Part shown: positions 1 to 9,709 of the stretch, piece by piece
Layout: every line of letters begins with the position of its first letter
Position numbering within the stretch: position 1 is the first letter of the stretch
DNA from: Porphyromonadaceae bacterium H1
GTDB taxonomy: Bacteria > Bacteroidota > Bacteroidia > Bacteroidales > Paludibacteraceae
Direction of reading: 5' to 3'
Assembly (NCBI GenBank): GCA_001653155.1
Contig: BDEJ01000031.1
Span: 1-37,067, forward strand
Length of the DNA stretch: 37,067 bases
Program-made: the position numbers and the translations under genes
The notes under the pieces: model-generated
Told to the model about the DNA's origin: nothing
Seen by the model: only the letters and a program-made list of their open reading frames with translations
The model's database searches: none

Positions 1-222
1 GTTGGGCTCTATACCTCAACGGGGTAACCCTCGCTCATAATTTATTTAGGACAATATTGATAAAAGACAGAAAATTTCAGTAATTTCGTCGACGGTTAGT
101 TTGTTGATAAAGTTAATTATTTATAAGTATTTGTTTTTCTGTACCATATAGAAGTCGTGGCTCGTTTTGAAGTATGTTAATCTTTTATAACTCTCTTATA
201 TCAAGCTTACGTTAAAATAGTA
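1..222. other. Intergenic sequence before the sigma factor gene
   Basis: No convincing gene is visible on either strand. All frames are closed by stop codons within a few dozen bases, so if an upstream gene ends here only a handful of its last codons are present. The stretch is AT-rich and should hold the promoter of the following sigma factor gene, but no clean TAnnTTTG element was found. Confidence 0.5.
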
Positions 223-771
223 ATGTTAAAGAAAGAGGACATCAAAGTAATGTATTTGGAAAAAGCACAATCATTACAATTTTTTGCTGCAAAATTTGTA
301 GATTGTGAAACAGCTGAAGATATAGTACAAGATGCCTTTTTGAAGCTTTGGACTGTTCGAGAAAAATTATCTCCCTCGAGTAATCTCAATTCGTATCTTT
401 TTCAGATGGTGAAAAATGCTTGTATCGATAGTATCAGACATGACTCTGTGAGAGATAAGATTGTTCGACAACTGCAGTTTGAATTGAAAATGGAGGAAAT
501 TACTTATTACACGGAAAATAATTATGTTATCGAAAACGAAAAGATTGAAAAAATAAATCAATTGATTGACAAACTTCCGATCAAGTGTAAAGAAATTTTT
601 GTGGCAGCGTATCTTGATGGCAAAGGCAATAAAGAGATTGCTTCCGAATTAAATATCTCTGTTCGTACTGTAGATGCGCAAATTTACAAAGCGCTGTCTT
701 TCCTAAGGAAAAATATACTTTCCCTTTCCAGTTTATTCTTTTTTTGTTGCTTTCTTGCCTACTTTGAATAA
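223..771 (+). CDS. ECF RNA polymerase sigma factor (sigma-70 family, FecI-like)
   Basis: A 182-residue extracytoplasmic-function sigma factor. The region 2 signature ETAEDIVQDAFLKLW lies at about residues 29-43. The region 4 helix-turn-helix lies near residues 125-165 and includes the stretch KGNKEIASELNISVRTVDAQ, which in this family reads the -35 element. The C-terminus ends in a hydrophobic, Phe-rich tail often seen in Bacteroidetes members. The ATG at 223 is preferred because it keeps the start of region 2. An ATG at 250, which has a purine-rich AGAGGA upstream, is the alternative. It lies 193 bases before a FecR-like gene and a SusC gene with a signalling domain, so it very probably directs transcription of the downstream utilisation locus. 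The family call is secure; the regulon is inferred from position. Confidence 0.93.
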   Translation: MLKKEDIKVMYLEKAQSLQFFAAKFVDCETAEDIVQDAFLKLWTVREKLSPSSNLNSYLFQMVKNACIDSIRHDSVRDKIVRQLQFELKMEEITYYTENNYVIENEKIEKINQLIDKLPIKCKEIFVAAYLDGKGNKEIASELNISVRTVDAQIYKALSFLRKNILSLSSLFFFCCFLAYFE

Positions 772-815
772 TCTTAGTGATTTTTTAATTAGATTTACTT
801 TGTAAAAAGATTTTT

Positions 816-882
816 AATGGCCTGATAATAAGAAGTATATTACTCTTTTGGCCATTTCTGTGAGAAAGAATTTCTTTTCTCA
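816..882. repeat. Two inverted repeats between the sigma and anti-sigma genes
   Basis: AATGGCC at 816-822 is complementary to GGCCATT at 850-856. Directly after it, 861-882 folds into an AT-rich hairpin with TGAGAA pairing to TTCTCA. They lie in the 193-base gap after the sigma gene. They may end or attenuate the sigma transcript, but neither is followed by a convincing T-run, so the role is unknown. Confidence 0.4.
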
Positions 883-964
883 GTAGGTAATATCTTGCCT
901 ATAATCGTATTATATAAAAAAGTATTTTCTAATGAACTTTCATACTAAACAATAACAAATAACA

Positions 965-1969
965 ATGGAGTACGAAGAAATCCAACACATTATATCAAAA
1001 GTGTTAACCGATACAGCATCTGAAGAGGAGACAAAAGTATTTTACACATGGCTAAAATCCGATGAAGAGAATAAAAAATTCTATTTTGAAATAAAAAAGA
1101 TTTTCGATACCCGAAAAGCTATAGCGTTTTCCAATCCGGAAAGATTAAAATCTTCTTGGGAAGCGCTCTCCCAAAAGATAGATGAAAGAACTCTCAAAGA
1201 GCGGAATCTAACTCGTAGATTATTTATCCGCTACGCAAGTGCTGCCGCAGCGATTTTATTTATTTTGGCAACCACTCTATTTTTTGTAATGAATAATAAG
1301 TCTGATGGGCGTTGGGTAGAAGTTTATAACGAACCGGGCAATGCTCCGAAAACAGTAGCTTTGGAGGATGGTTCTGAAGTAAAATTGAATGCAGCCTCAG
1401 TGTTGAAATATCCTAAACATTTTAGCGGAAGAAAACGGGAAGTTCATTTGGAAGGAGAAGCTCTGTTTTCAGTAGTACGAAATGAGAAAAAACCTTTCGT
1501 CGTTTATTCCGATTTACAAGAAATTACTGTTTTAGGGACTATTTTCAATGTGAATTCCTACTTATCGAGCATCAACAGTGAAACAACCTTAATATCGGGA
1601 AAAGTACGGTTGAGTATTAAAGATAAAATGGGGCAGTTGCAGCACGAAATTGTTCTGTCGGAAAACCAACAAGTACGACTTAATAAAGAAACTCTCGAAT
1701 CAGAATTAAAATCGATAGATTCTCAAAATATTATCTCGTGGACAAACAACGAATACATATTCAAAAACAAATCGTTTGGAGAAATACTGGAGCGTCTGTC
1801 AGCAATATATGATGTAACATTTGTTGCTACCTCCGGACAAAAAGATCAGAAATATACCTGTAAATTTTCTGTCGGTCAAAGCTTGGATGATATATTGGCT
1901 ATTCTCAACTTCAAAGACCAATTTCGCTACATAAAGGGAAATGATACTATAACAATAACAGACAAGTAG
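965..1969 (+). CDS. FecR-family anti-sigma factor
   Basis: A 334-residue inner-membrane anti-sigma regulator. The N-terminal ~85 residues form the cytoplasmic sigma-binding part (TASEEET, then WLKSDEEN). A single membrane span lies at about residues 90-110. The periplasmic FecR domain (about 118-215) contains LEDGSEVKLNAASVLKYP and HLEGEALFSVV, both typical of the family. The last ~75 residues resemble the C-terminal DUF4974 domain of Bacteroidetes FecR proteins. In the known systems this domain contacts the STN domain of the cognate TonB-dependent receptor and passes on the signal that substrate is present. The gene sits 46 bases before such a receptor, which makes the sigma, FecR and SusC products a probable signalling trio. 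Confidence 0.93.
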   Translation: MEYEEIQHIISKVLTDTASEEETKVFYTWLKSDEENKKFYFEIKKIFDTRKAIAFSNPERLKSSWEALSQKIDERTLKERNLTRRLFIRYASAAAAILFILATTLFFVMNNKSDGRWVEVYNEPGNAPKTVALEDGSEVKLNAASVLKYPKHFSGRKREVHLEGEALFSVVRNEKKPFVVYSDLQEITVLGTIFNVNSYLSSINSETTLISGKVRLSIKDKMGQLQHEIVLSENQQVRLNKETLESELKSIDSQNIISWTNNEYIFKNKSFGEILERLSAIYDVTFVATSGQKDQKYTCKFSVGQSLDDILAILNFKDQFRYIKGNDTITITDK

Positions 1970-2015
1970 TAGCTTGGAAACCATAGAAATACAACCAAAT
2001 ATATGATTATAAAAT

Positions 2016-5000
2016 ATGGGAAAATTAGCACTAAATTGTATCTACAAATGTAAAAGCACCTTTATCACAAAGAAATTTAAAGCGCTTTTTCTTATTTTGA
2101 TTATCTGTCAAAGCTTTGTTTTCGCATATTCTCAAGGCAGAGGAATCTCCATTAATGTTCAATATGCGCCTATCCAACAAGTGGTAGACATTATTGAAAA
2201 TCAATCAAATTTAGTTTTTGTGTATCAGGAAGATGACGTGAAAAACTCTCATCCCATTACCTTGAAAACATCCAATTCGGATCTGAAAGCAGTATTGGAC
2301 CAAATCTCAAAGCAAACATCATTGGCTTATCGATTATCAAATAATTATGTTTTTCTTACTAAGGCCGAATCGAATGAAAAGAAGCTCGCCCAACAATACA
2401 AAATCACGATAACAGGATTTGTAAGAGATGAGATACAGCAGCCATTAATTGGTGTATCCATTGTTGAGGTATCATCTTCTACCAAAGGAACAATTACCGA
2501 CTCGGACGGGAAATTTTCGTTAAATGTACTTTCGTTACCTTCTGTGTTACGTTTTTCATATGTAGGATACAAAGACAAATTAGTAACCGTAACATCTACA
2601 TCTTCTCCAGTTTCTATTATATTGGAGCAAGATACTAAAATACTTGAAGAGGTGACGGTAACAGCTTTAGGTATTCAGCGCCAAGAAAAAGCACTTGGAT
2701 ATTCGGTTTCAAAAGTGGCGGGAGAATCATTGGAAAAGATAAAAGGAGCTAATATGATTAGCTCTTTGGGAGGTAAAGTCTCAGGACTTATTATTGAGCA
2801 AACCGCCAGTGGTGCCGGAGGCTCTTCACGCGTATTATTGCGTGGCTATACCGATATGTCGGGAGATAATCAACCATTGTTTGTGATTGATGGAATTCCG
2901 ATAGATAATTCAAGTTTCGGACAAGCCGACAAGTGGGGTGGATATGACCTCGGTGATGGCATTTCGAGTCTAAATCCCGATGATATCGAAAATATCTCAG
3001 TATTAAAAGGGCCTGCTGCTTCTGCACTATATGGCAGTAGAGCAAGCCATGGAGTAATATTAATTACCACAAAAAAAGCAAAAGTTAAACATAATGCACT
3101 TGGCATTGAATTTAATAGTAGCACTACTATTGATCGTCAATCTACCAATTGGCGTGATGTGCAATACATTTACGGACAAGGTTATGAAGGCAAAGTAACC
3201 GGTGTTGATGAAAGGGGCTCTGCCAATAATAACTGGGGACCAAAAATCGATGAAGGGTTGATGATAAAGCAATTTGACGGTATTGTGCGTCCTTTCGTTG
3301 CGATCCCGAATAATATGGACGGATTTTTCAAAACAGGTATTACTGCAAATAATACGCTGACATTCAATTCTGTAAATGATAGAAATGGTATTAGGATTTC
3401 ATATAACGATGTTCGGAACAAAGATATTGTACCTAACACAGGATTGACCAGAAATTCGATGACCCTTACCGTAAATTCTCTTATTGGCACAAAGCTAAAA
3501 GTGGATGCTCGAGTAAATTACATCAGGGAGCACGTAAAAAATAGACCTGCAATGGGTGATGATAGAACAAACATCGGACGAAATCTCATAACCTTGTCGA
3601 ATACTTTTGATCAAAAATGGTTGAAAGATAGCTATATAGATAATCAGGGCAATTATTATGACTGGAATTACCGTAATATGTGGAATTTGAATCCTTATTG
3701 GATAATCAATGCCATGAGAAATGAATCAAAAAAGGACCGTTATATATCTTCCGCAACTCTCAATTATCAATTTAACGACAACTTCAATGCTAAAGTAACA
3801 GGTGGAGGAGATTTCAACTATTTCAATTTTTTGGATTATGCTCCAATCTCAACACCGGGCAAAGACACTGGATATCTACAAATAAGGGAGTTTAACAATA
3901 AAATATTCAACGTTGAGTTTTTGATGTCTTACACAAAAAAAATAAAAGAGATAGATCTCGGAATTAGGTTCGGTGGAAACTTTTATGGTGAAAACAAAAG
4001 ATGGGTGACCCATACAGCTCGAAATATGGTTAACCGCAACTCACCTATTGTTCTTGGAAGTTTTGATCCGACTTTCTCTACTCGCGAAGAATCCATTCTA
4101 AAAAAGCAAATCTATTCTGCTTTTGGAATGCTCAACTTAGGGTATAATGGCTACTTGTATCTCGATTTAACTTCACGCTTGGATGCTTCTTCCGCACTTG
4201 TCCGGCCTGATCGAACCTTCGCTCCTGGTAGTCCCTATTTTTATAATTCCGTTTCAGGCAGTTTCGTATTTTCCCAATTCTTCAAAATGGATAAAAACAT
4301 CCTCCCTTATGGGAAAGTACGAACATCATGGGCAAGAGTAGGGAGCGATACGGATCCTTATCTTCTGGGACTTACATATACCTATTATCCAAGGAGTTAC
4401 TTGGAGTATCCGATGGCATATATTACCAATATAATTGCTTCTAACAAGAACCTCAAACCTACGATGACCAATTCGTTTGAGGTGGGATTTGAAACCAGGT
4501 TTTTCAAGAATAACAGGCTGGGAATTGATTTCACGTATTATTCACAAGTGAGTAGAGACCAGATTCTTCGTTCGCCCACAACAATTGCTTCCGGATACAC
4601 AAATGCTATAATTAACGCAGGAAAAATTGAAAATAAAGGGATTGAATTGAGCTTCTTGACGAAACCGATAGTGACAAACGATTTTACATGGGATTTGAAT
4701 TTTAATTTTTCGCGAAATCGAAATAAAGTTATCGAATTAGCTGAAGGACAAGGATTCAATGAACTCGAATCAGCCCGCTGGGCTGATGTAATGGTTGCCG
4801 CTTTGGTGGGTAAAGATTTTGGCTCTATCATGGGGCGAGACTATCAGAGATCGCCCTCCGGCGAAATATTGATAGATGAAACGACCGGATATCCTCGATT
4901 TACCGATGAATTGGTAGAACTAGGAAATGCCTCATGGGATTGGACAGGAGGCTTATTCAGTAGTCTTTCGTACGGGGATTTCTCTCTTGCCGTTTCACTT

Positions 5001-5540
5001 GATGTTAAAGTTGGTGCCGACCTGTTTTCCATGTCCGCTCGTTCTATGTATCAAACAGGTAAAGACATTCATACGCTGGTGGGTAGAGATGAATGGTATA
5101 AATCGGAAGAACAAAGGGTGGCAGCAGGAATTTTGCCTCAAGTATGGAAACCCACGGGCGGATATTTAGCCGAAGGTGTATTTGAAAAAAAGGACGCAAA
5201 CGGGAATATTACTTATGAGAAAAATAATATCTACATTGATCCGGCGAAGTATTGGGACTATGTTTCACAAAAAACGCCCATTCCTTTTATATTTGATAAT
5301 TCCTATGTGAAAGTGAGAGAACTAATACTCTCTTATCGACTGCCGAAAGCCTTGATAAGTAAGTTGTTTATTCAAAGTGCTTCTATTTCCTTTATTGCTC
5401 GTAATCCATTTATCATATATAAAAATGTACCGAATATAGATCCGGAATCAACATACAACAACTCATTTGGTATGGGATTGGAATATGGATCGCTTCCTCA
5501 AAAGAGAGGTTTTGGTGTCAATGTAAACTTGCAATTTTAA
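2016..5540 (+). CDS. SusC/RagA-family TonB-dependent transporter with STN signalling domain
   Basis: A 1174-residue outer-membrane transporter. It has an N-terminal signal peptide (about residues 1-39, ending FAYSQ), an STN domain (about 42-95), a carboxypeptidase-regulatory-like beta-sandwich (about 130-207; GVSIVEVSSSTKGTITDSDG), a TonB-box-like segment EEVTVTALG, and the plug domain with the SusC signature NPDDIENISVLKGPAASALY. The rest is the beta-barrel, ending in an aromatic residue (VNVNLQF). SusC proteins import oligosaccharides that are too large for porins, using TonB energy and a SusD lid. The STN domain marks this as a signalling receptor that works with a FecR/ECF pair, and such a pair is encoded just upstream. 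The SusD gene follows after 14 bases. The imported sugar cannot be read from the sequence. Confidence 0.96.
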   Translation: MGKLALNCIYKCKSTFITKKFKALFLILIICQSFVFAYSQGRGISINVQYAPIQQVVDIIENQSNLVFVYQEDDVKNSHPITLKTSNSDLKAVLDQISKQTSLAYRLSNNYVFLTKAESNEKKLAQQYKITITGFVRDEIQQPLIGVSIVEVSSSTKGTITDSDGKFSLNVLSLPSVLRFSYVGYKDKLVTVTSTSSPVSIILEQDTKILEEVTVTALGIQRQEKALGYSVSKVAGESLEKIKGANMISSLGGKVSGLIIEQTASGAGGSSRVLLRGYTDMSGDNQPLFVIDGIPIDNSSFGQADKWGGYDLGDGISSLNPDDIENISVLKGPAASALYGSRASHGVILITTKKAKVKHNALGIEFNSSTTIDRQSTNWRDVQYIYGQGYEGKVTGVDERGSANNNWGPKIDEGLMIKQFDGIVRPFVAIPNNMDGFFKTGITANNTLTFNSVNDRNGIRISYNDVRNKDIVPNTGLTRNSMTLTVNSLIGTKLKVDARVNYIREHVKNRPAMGDDRTNIGRNLITLSNTFDQKWLKDSYIDNQGNYYDWNYRNMWNLNPYWIINAMRNESKKDRYISSATLNYQFNDNFNAKVTGGGDFNYFNFLDYAPISTPGKDTGYLQIREFNNKIFNVEFLMSYTKKIKEIDLGIRFGGNFYGENKRWVTHTARNMVNRNSPIVLGSFDPTFSTREESILKKQIYSAFGMLNLGYNGYLYLDLTSRLDASSALVRPDRTFAPGSPYFYNSVSGSFVFSQFFKMDKNILPYGKVRTSWARVGSDTDPYLLGLTYTYYPRSYLEYPMAYITNIIASNKNLKPTMTNSFEVGFETRFFKNNRLGIDFTYYSQVSRDQILRSPTTIASGYTNAIINAGKIENKGIELSFLTKPIVTNDFTWDLNFNFSRNRNKVIELAEGQGFNELESARWADVMVAALVGKDFGSIMGRDYQRSPSGEILIDETTGYPRFTDELVELGNASWDWTGGLFSSLSYGDFSLAVSLDVKVGADLFSMSARSMYQTGKDIHTLVGRDEWYKSEEQRVAAGILPQVWKPTGGYLAEGVFEKKDANGNITYEKNNIYIDPAKYWDYVSQKTPIPFIFDNSYVKVRELILSYRLPKALISKLFIQSASISFIARNPFIIYKNVPNIDPESTYNNSFGMGLEYGSLPQKRGFGVNVNLQF

Positions 5541-5554
5541 TAGATGTAATTATT

Positions 5555-7174
5555 ATGAAAATTAGAAAAATAATAATACTGTTTGCTCCTGTCTTTTTTC
5601 TTTCGGTTGCCTGTTCGGATTTTGATGATATAAACAGAGATCCGGTTAATCCTACAGAAGTAAACCCCAATCTTCAATTTAGCTACATACAGCTATACAC
5701 GCATGGGCATCTCGGATTGGCTGAAGGAAGTTCTAATTATCCATCGACATTTATTCAACATCTAATGGGTAATTGGAGTATGACATACTATGGCGGCGAA
5801 TATAGAAAGCACGACGATAGTTTCGGATTGATATGGAATTCTATGTATGGAGTTCCCGTAAAAAACATTGTTGATATTACAAGAGCTACCGAAAATGTCC
5901 CGCAATACAAATCGCTTAATGCAATGATACGGATTTATAAAGTATATCTTTTCTCCCTACTTACCGACATTTTTGGAGATATTCCTTATTTTGATGCCGG
6001 TAAGGGATATTTGGATCGGAATTTCAGGCCTACTTACGATAAACAAGAGGATATTTATACGGATTTCTTCCTTGAACTCGATAAGGCTTCAACTGCTTTA
6101 ACTGTTTCGAACGAAATGGTAACTGGAGATATAATTTACGATGGGAACATTCAAAAGTGGAAAATGTTGTTAAACTCACTGAGGTTGAGGCTTGCTATGC
6201 GTATTGTCGGGAAAGACAAGGAAAAAGCCCATATTGAAATCAGGAAAGCACTCACTCCTGCAAATGGAGGTGTTATTCTTTCTGCCGAAAATGATGCAGT
6301 CATCAAGTATTTGGATATTTATGAATGGGATTTTAATGAAATTAGAAGAAATGCATTGTCACAAACATGGAGAGGTAGAGATGCTGTTCCTACGCCATTC
6401 TTGTGCTCTACTTTGTGGGAGTATTTGAAAAAAACAAAAGATCCGCGTCAGTTTAGAATCGGAAGGACGTATTATGAGAATAGTTCAACACAGTCTGTTT
6501 TCGATAGGATTGACATCACCGATGAGATGCGCGGATTGTCCAATGATTTATTTCAGCCAATTAAACCGGGGTATTTTCAGTGGGATAATTGGCCTGGTGG
6601 ATACATAAGTACATTGATCAACGGATATGTAGATAAATGGACGCGTCCTCAGTTAAACAAAGAATTTCTAAGAGGAAATAACCCCGGTATTATTATTACG
6701 TCGTCTGAAGTAAATCTTCTCCTTGCCGAAGCGTCATTATTATGGAATGATTTAAACCTGACAACTACCTCTGAGGAATTGTATTTTACAGGTGTAAATC
6801 AAGCGATGGCGCTCCTTTCAGATAAATATAGGATAGCGGCAGTATCAACAGCCGAATTTGAACAATATAAAATGGATAATCCCTTTCCGACGAACAATGA
6901 ATTGCGAAAAAAGAAAATCAACGAACAATTATGGATTTTACACCTCACCAATCCGATAGAGGCATATAGTAATTGGCGAAGATCCGGCTATCCTGTTCTG
7001 TTACCATCTGCTTCCTATGGTGTTAAGACAATTGATTCTCAATCTATTCCAAGAAGACTTTGCTATCCTTTGTTTGAAAAAACATATAATCCTGAAGGGT
7101 ACAAAAAGGCAATTTCTAGAATGGAAGGAATTGACAATTGGAATAAAGGTGTATGGTGGGATATTAATTTTTAA
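5555..7174 (+). CDS. SusD/RagB-family nutrient-binding outer-membrane lipoprotein
   Basis: A 539-residue surface lipoprotein with signal peptide and lipobox SVAC (Cys20), followed by an acidic stretch (SDFDDINRD) of the kind that directs Bacteroidetes lipoproteins to the cell surface. The opening after the Cys and the TPR-like helical body with VNLLLAEASLLWN near residue 390 fit SusD-like proteins of the SusD/RagB outer-membrane lipoprotein type. SusD proteins form the lid over the SusC barrel and help capture glycan. The gene is 14 bases after its SusC partner and 6 bases before the next lipoprotein gene, so co-transcription is likely. Confidence 0.94.
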   Translation: MKIRKIIILFAPVFFLSVACSDFDDINRDPVNPTEVNPNLQFSYIQLYTHGHLGLAEGSSNYPSTFIQHLMGNWSMTYYGGEYRKHDDSFGLIWNSMYGVPVKNIVDITRATENVPQYKSLNAMIRIYKVYLFSLLTDIFGDIPYFDAGKGYLDRNFRPTYDKQEDIYTDFFLELDKASTALTVSNEMVTGDIIYDGNIQKWKMLLNSLRLRLAMRIVGKDKEKAHIEIRKALTPANGGVILSAENDAVIKYLDIYEWDFNEIRRNALSQTWRGRDAVPTPFLCSTLWEYLKKTKDPRQFRIGRTYYENSSTQSVFDRIDITDEMRGLSNDLFQPIKPGYFQWDNWPGGYISTLINGYVDKWTRPQLNKEFLRGNNPGIIITSSEVNLLLAEASLLWNDLNLTTTSEELYFTGVNQAMALLSDKYRIAAVSTAEFEQYKMDNPFPTNNELRKKKINEQLWILHLTNPIEAYSNWRRSGYPVLLPSASYGVKTIDSQSIPRRLCYPLFEKTYNPEGYKKAISRMEGIDNWNKGVWWDINF

Positions 7175-7180
7175 TGCAGT

Positions 7181-8200
7181 ATGATGAAGAATATAAAACT
7201 AATAGTCGCGATCGGTGTTCTTTTGGCATTATTATCGTGTGAGGAGAAAATAAATCGTCCTGATTTATCCAATGAGTATCCGAGGATAATGAGTACTTGG
7301 CCTATAGTAGGGACTGATGGAACTTTAGGGGCTTTTGAGATAAATGTGGGAGACACACTTCGATTCGGATTCATGTACACCCCTTCTTCTGCTTTGAGTG
7401 AATGGTATTTGGATGGAAAAAAGATCGGTGAAGGTGCTGATTTCAACCTTACTCTTTCCAGTTTTGGATCTTACCACCTGAAAGTTGTCGTTTCGAATGA
7501 TGGGAAAACCACTTTTAGAGAAGCTACCATAAAAGTAAATGACCCTACGCTTAACATGGATTTAGTCAAAAACAGATATTATGTTAGTCCCGATGAAGAA
7601 TTGCCGTTAAGTGTAACATATACTCCATCTGAAAATACTATGGCTTTTTGGTATATGAACGGAATAAAGGTTGCCGAAGGGGCGAATTATACATTCAATC
7701 AATCAGAATTAGGGAGCTATACATTAAAAGTAGAAGTAAAGAATGCGATCAGTTCCCTATCAAAGCAGTTTGTTGTTGTCGTAAGAAACCCCAATGTTGT
7801 GCAAAACGTCGCTTTGTTTGAAGACTGTGTAGCTACCGCTTCCGGTTATACAAATGATGATGAAAATCCCAATAAGGCGAGAGATGGAATTGCGGATGGC
7901 ACCAAATGGTGTGATGCCTCCAGCACTATTAAGTGGTTGATGTATAAATTTGAAACTCCTGTCCGCGAAATTACAAAGTTTGTGCTCGATTGGGAAAACT
8001 GGGATGTGAACAGGAACTACAAGATTGAAACTAGCATTGATGGAGAAGTCTGGGAAGAAGCAGTTCAAACGACAGACAATACAAATGATCCGAGAGAGAG
8101 CGTAGTTTCAATCAAAGGGGTTCGTTTTGTGAAATTTACATTGATGGAAGTAGACGATGCTATACGCCTCATGGAATTTGAAATATGGGGAATAAGGTAA
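7181..8200 (+). CDS. Surface glycan-binding lipoprotein: two PKD-like domains and a discoidin (F5/8 type C) domain
   Basis: A 339-residue lipoprotein (lipobox LLSC, Cys20). It has two tandem Ig/PKD-like beta domains of about 70 residues each, with matching elements WYLDGKKIGEGADF...GSYHLKV and WYMNGIKVAEGANY...GSYTLKV. A C-terminal discoidin-like domain (about 205-339) contains DGTKWCD and ends with RLMEFEIWG. It has no catalytic signature. It occupies the position after SusD where SusE/SusF-type surface glycan-binding proteins are found, so binding and presenting the glycan is the probable role. The discoidin domain is closely related to those on two neighbouring hydrolases, which suggests that all three recognise the same target. 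The second Met codon at 7184 is an equally possible start. Confidence 0.8.
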   Translation: MMKNIKLIVAIGVLLALLSCEEKINRPDLSNEYPRIMSTWPIVGTDGTLGAFEINVGDTLRFGFMYTPSSALSEWYLDGKKIGEGADFNLTLSSFGSYHLKVVVSNDGKTTFREATIKVNDPTLNMDLVKNRYYVSPDEELPLSVTYTPSENTMAFWYMNGIKVAEGANYTFNQSELGSYTLKVEVKNAISSLSKQFVVVVRNPNVVQNVALFEDCVATASGYTNDDENPNKARDGIADGTKWCDASSTIKWLMYKFETPVREITKFVLDWENWDVNRNYKIETSIDGEVWEEAVQTTDNTNDPRESVVSIKGVRFVKFTLMEVDDAIRLMEFEIWGIR

Positions 8201-8215
8201 TAAAACAATCTTCGT

Positions 8216-9694
8216 ATGAAATATTCTTTGTTTTTAGTTATATGTCTATTGGTTGTAAATGGAAGTATTTCTTGCAATATTTGCAAGGAAGTTCCCGCAA
8301 TCAATCCGGAGTCGACACACATAGCCAATACGTTTGTGCCTTTTGGTGTAAACTTGGCAGGAGCTGAGTTTTCCGAAGCAAAAGTGCCCGGTGTGTGTGG
8401 AACAGATTATTTTTATCCTACTATAGCCGAATTAGACTATTTCAAAGACAAAGGTTTAATGTTGATACGATTTCCGTTTCGATGGGAACGGATACAGCGC
8501 TCGCTTGGCGGAGAACTCGATCAGCTTGAATTGCAACGAATTAGGCAGTTCGTTGCAGAGGCGAAAAAACGGGATATGTTTATTATCCTTGATATGCACA
8601 ACTATGCGAGAAGAATAACCGGTGAAGGAGAATTTATTATCGGTAGTCCACAAGTAAGCATTTCCCATATTTCCGATGTATGGAAGAAGATCGCTACGGA
8701 ATTTAAGGATTTCGACAATATTTGGGGGTATGCCTTGATGAACGAACCGTATCAGATGCTCTCTTCCCCTTCTTGGTTCGATATTGCTCAAGATATTATT
8801 TACAGTATTCGTCAAACAGACAGTTTGACATCCATTATTGTTGGAGGGAATATGTGGAGCTTATCGCAAGTTTGGGTTCAAGAAAGCGATATGTTGAAAG
8901 ACTTGATTGACCCGGGGAACAATCTCATTTATGAGGCTCATGTCTATTTTGATATGGATCGCTCTGGAGCTTATGCTCAAGGATACGATGATGAAGGTGG
9001 GACGCCAATGCGTGGCGCAGAGCGGGTTTACCCTTTCCTCAGATGGCTAAAGGAAAACGATAAAAAAGGTTTTGTCGGTGAGTACGGCGTACCATCAAAT
9101 GATGTAAGATGGCTCGTAACCTTGGATAACTTCTTGAAAATAATGAAGGAATACGGAGTCAACGGGACCTACTGGGCGGCAGGTCCTGCATGGGGAGGGT
9201 ATCCGCTATCCGTAGAACCGGTGAACGGTGTCGATAAGCCGCAGATGAATATATTAACTAAATATTTACGGCTGAATAAAGATTCAAAACTGGAGAAAAT
9301 TTTATTGAGCAGAAATCCAAACGTAGCGATTACCGCATCAAGCTATACTTATCCGCCTGAAAGTCCTGCAAAAGTGAATGATGGCGATTATTCTACTAGG
9401 TGGAATTCCTCGGGTAACGAAGACCAATGGATAGCTTATGATTTGGGAGATAATTATAACATTTCACGCATTGTTCTACAATGGGAGTCTTGGGATTTTA
9501 CAAAGAGTTTTATTATTCAAACAAGTCCGGACGGTAAAAACTGGGAAAACAAGTTAACGGAACATAATAATACGGAACCGTTAAGAATCTTCGAGGTCGA
9601 ATTAAAGGACACTAGATTTGTTAGAATCTATGTAAAGGCATTAGATGATGATATGGTTCGTATGTTGGAATTTGAAATTTGGGGAAATAAATAA
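8216..9694 (+). CDS. GH5-family endoglycanase (cellulase-like) with C-terminal discoidin domain
   Basis: A 492-residue exported hydrolase. The N-terminus is a signal peptide ending in SISC, a weak lipobox (Cys20). The catalytic clan GH-A barrel spans about residues 38-355. IRFPFRWERIQ, LDMHNYARR, the acid/base in LMNEP (Glu177), and the nucleophile in GFVGEYGVP (Glu289) are all present. The layout recalls GH5 subfamily 5 endo-beta-1,4-glucanases, but the subfamily and substrate are inferred from remembered motifs. The C-terminal ~125 residues are a discoidin-like domain ending MLEFEIWG, homologous to those in the neighbouring lipoprotein and GH92 enzyme. It probably cuts the backbone of the target glycan at the cell surface, before SusC import. 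The gene is 15 bases from each neighbour. Confidence 0.88.
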   Translation: MKYSLFLVICLLVVNGSISCNICKEVPAINPESTHIANTFVPFGVNLAGAEFSEAKVPGVCGTDYFYPTIAELDYFKDKGLMLIRFPFRWERIQRSLGGELDQLELQRIRQFVAEAKKRDMFIILDMHNYARRITGEGEFIIGSPQVSISHISDVWKKIATEFKDFDNIWGYALMNEPYQMLSSPSWFDIAQDIIYSIRQTDSLTSIIVGGNMWSLSQVWVQESDMLKDLIDPGNNLIYEAHVYFDMDRSGAYAQGYDDEGGTPMRGAERVYPFLRWLKENDKKGFVGEYGVPSNDVRWLVTLDNFLKIMKEYGVNGTYWAAGPAWGGYPLSVEPVNGVDKPQMNILTKYLRLNKDSKLEKILLSRNPNVAITASSYTYPPESPAKVNDGDYSTRWNSSGNEDQWIAYDLGDNYNISRIVLQWESWDFTKSFIIQTSPDGKNWENKLTEHNNTEPLRIFEVELKDTRFVRIYVKALDDDMVRMLEFEIWGNK

Positions 9695-9709
9695 TAAAAA
9701 CATAGTCAG

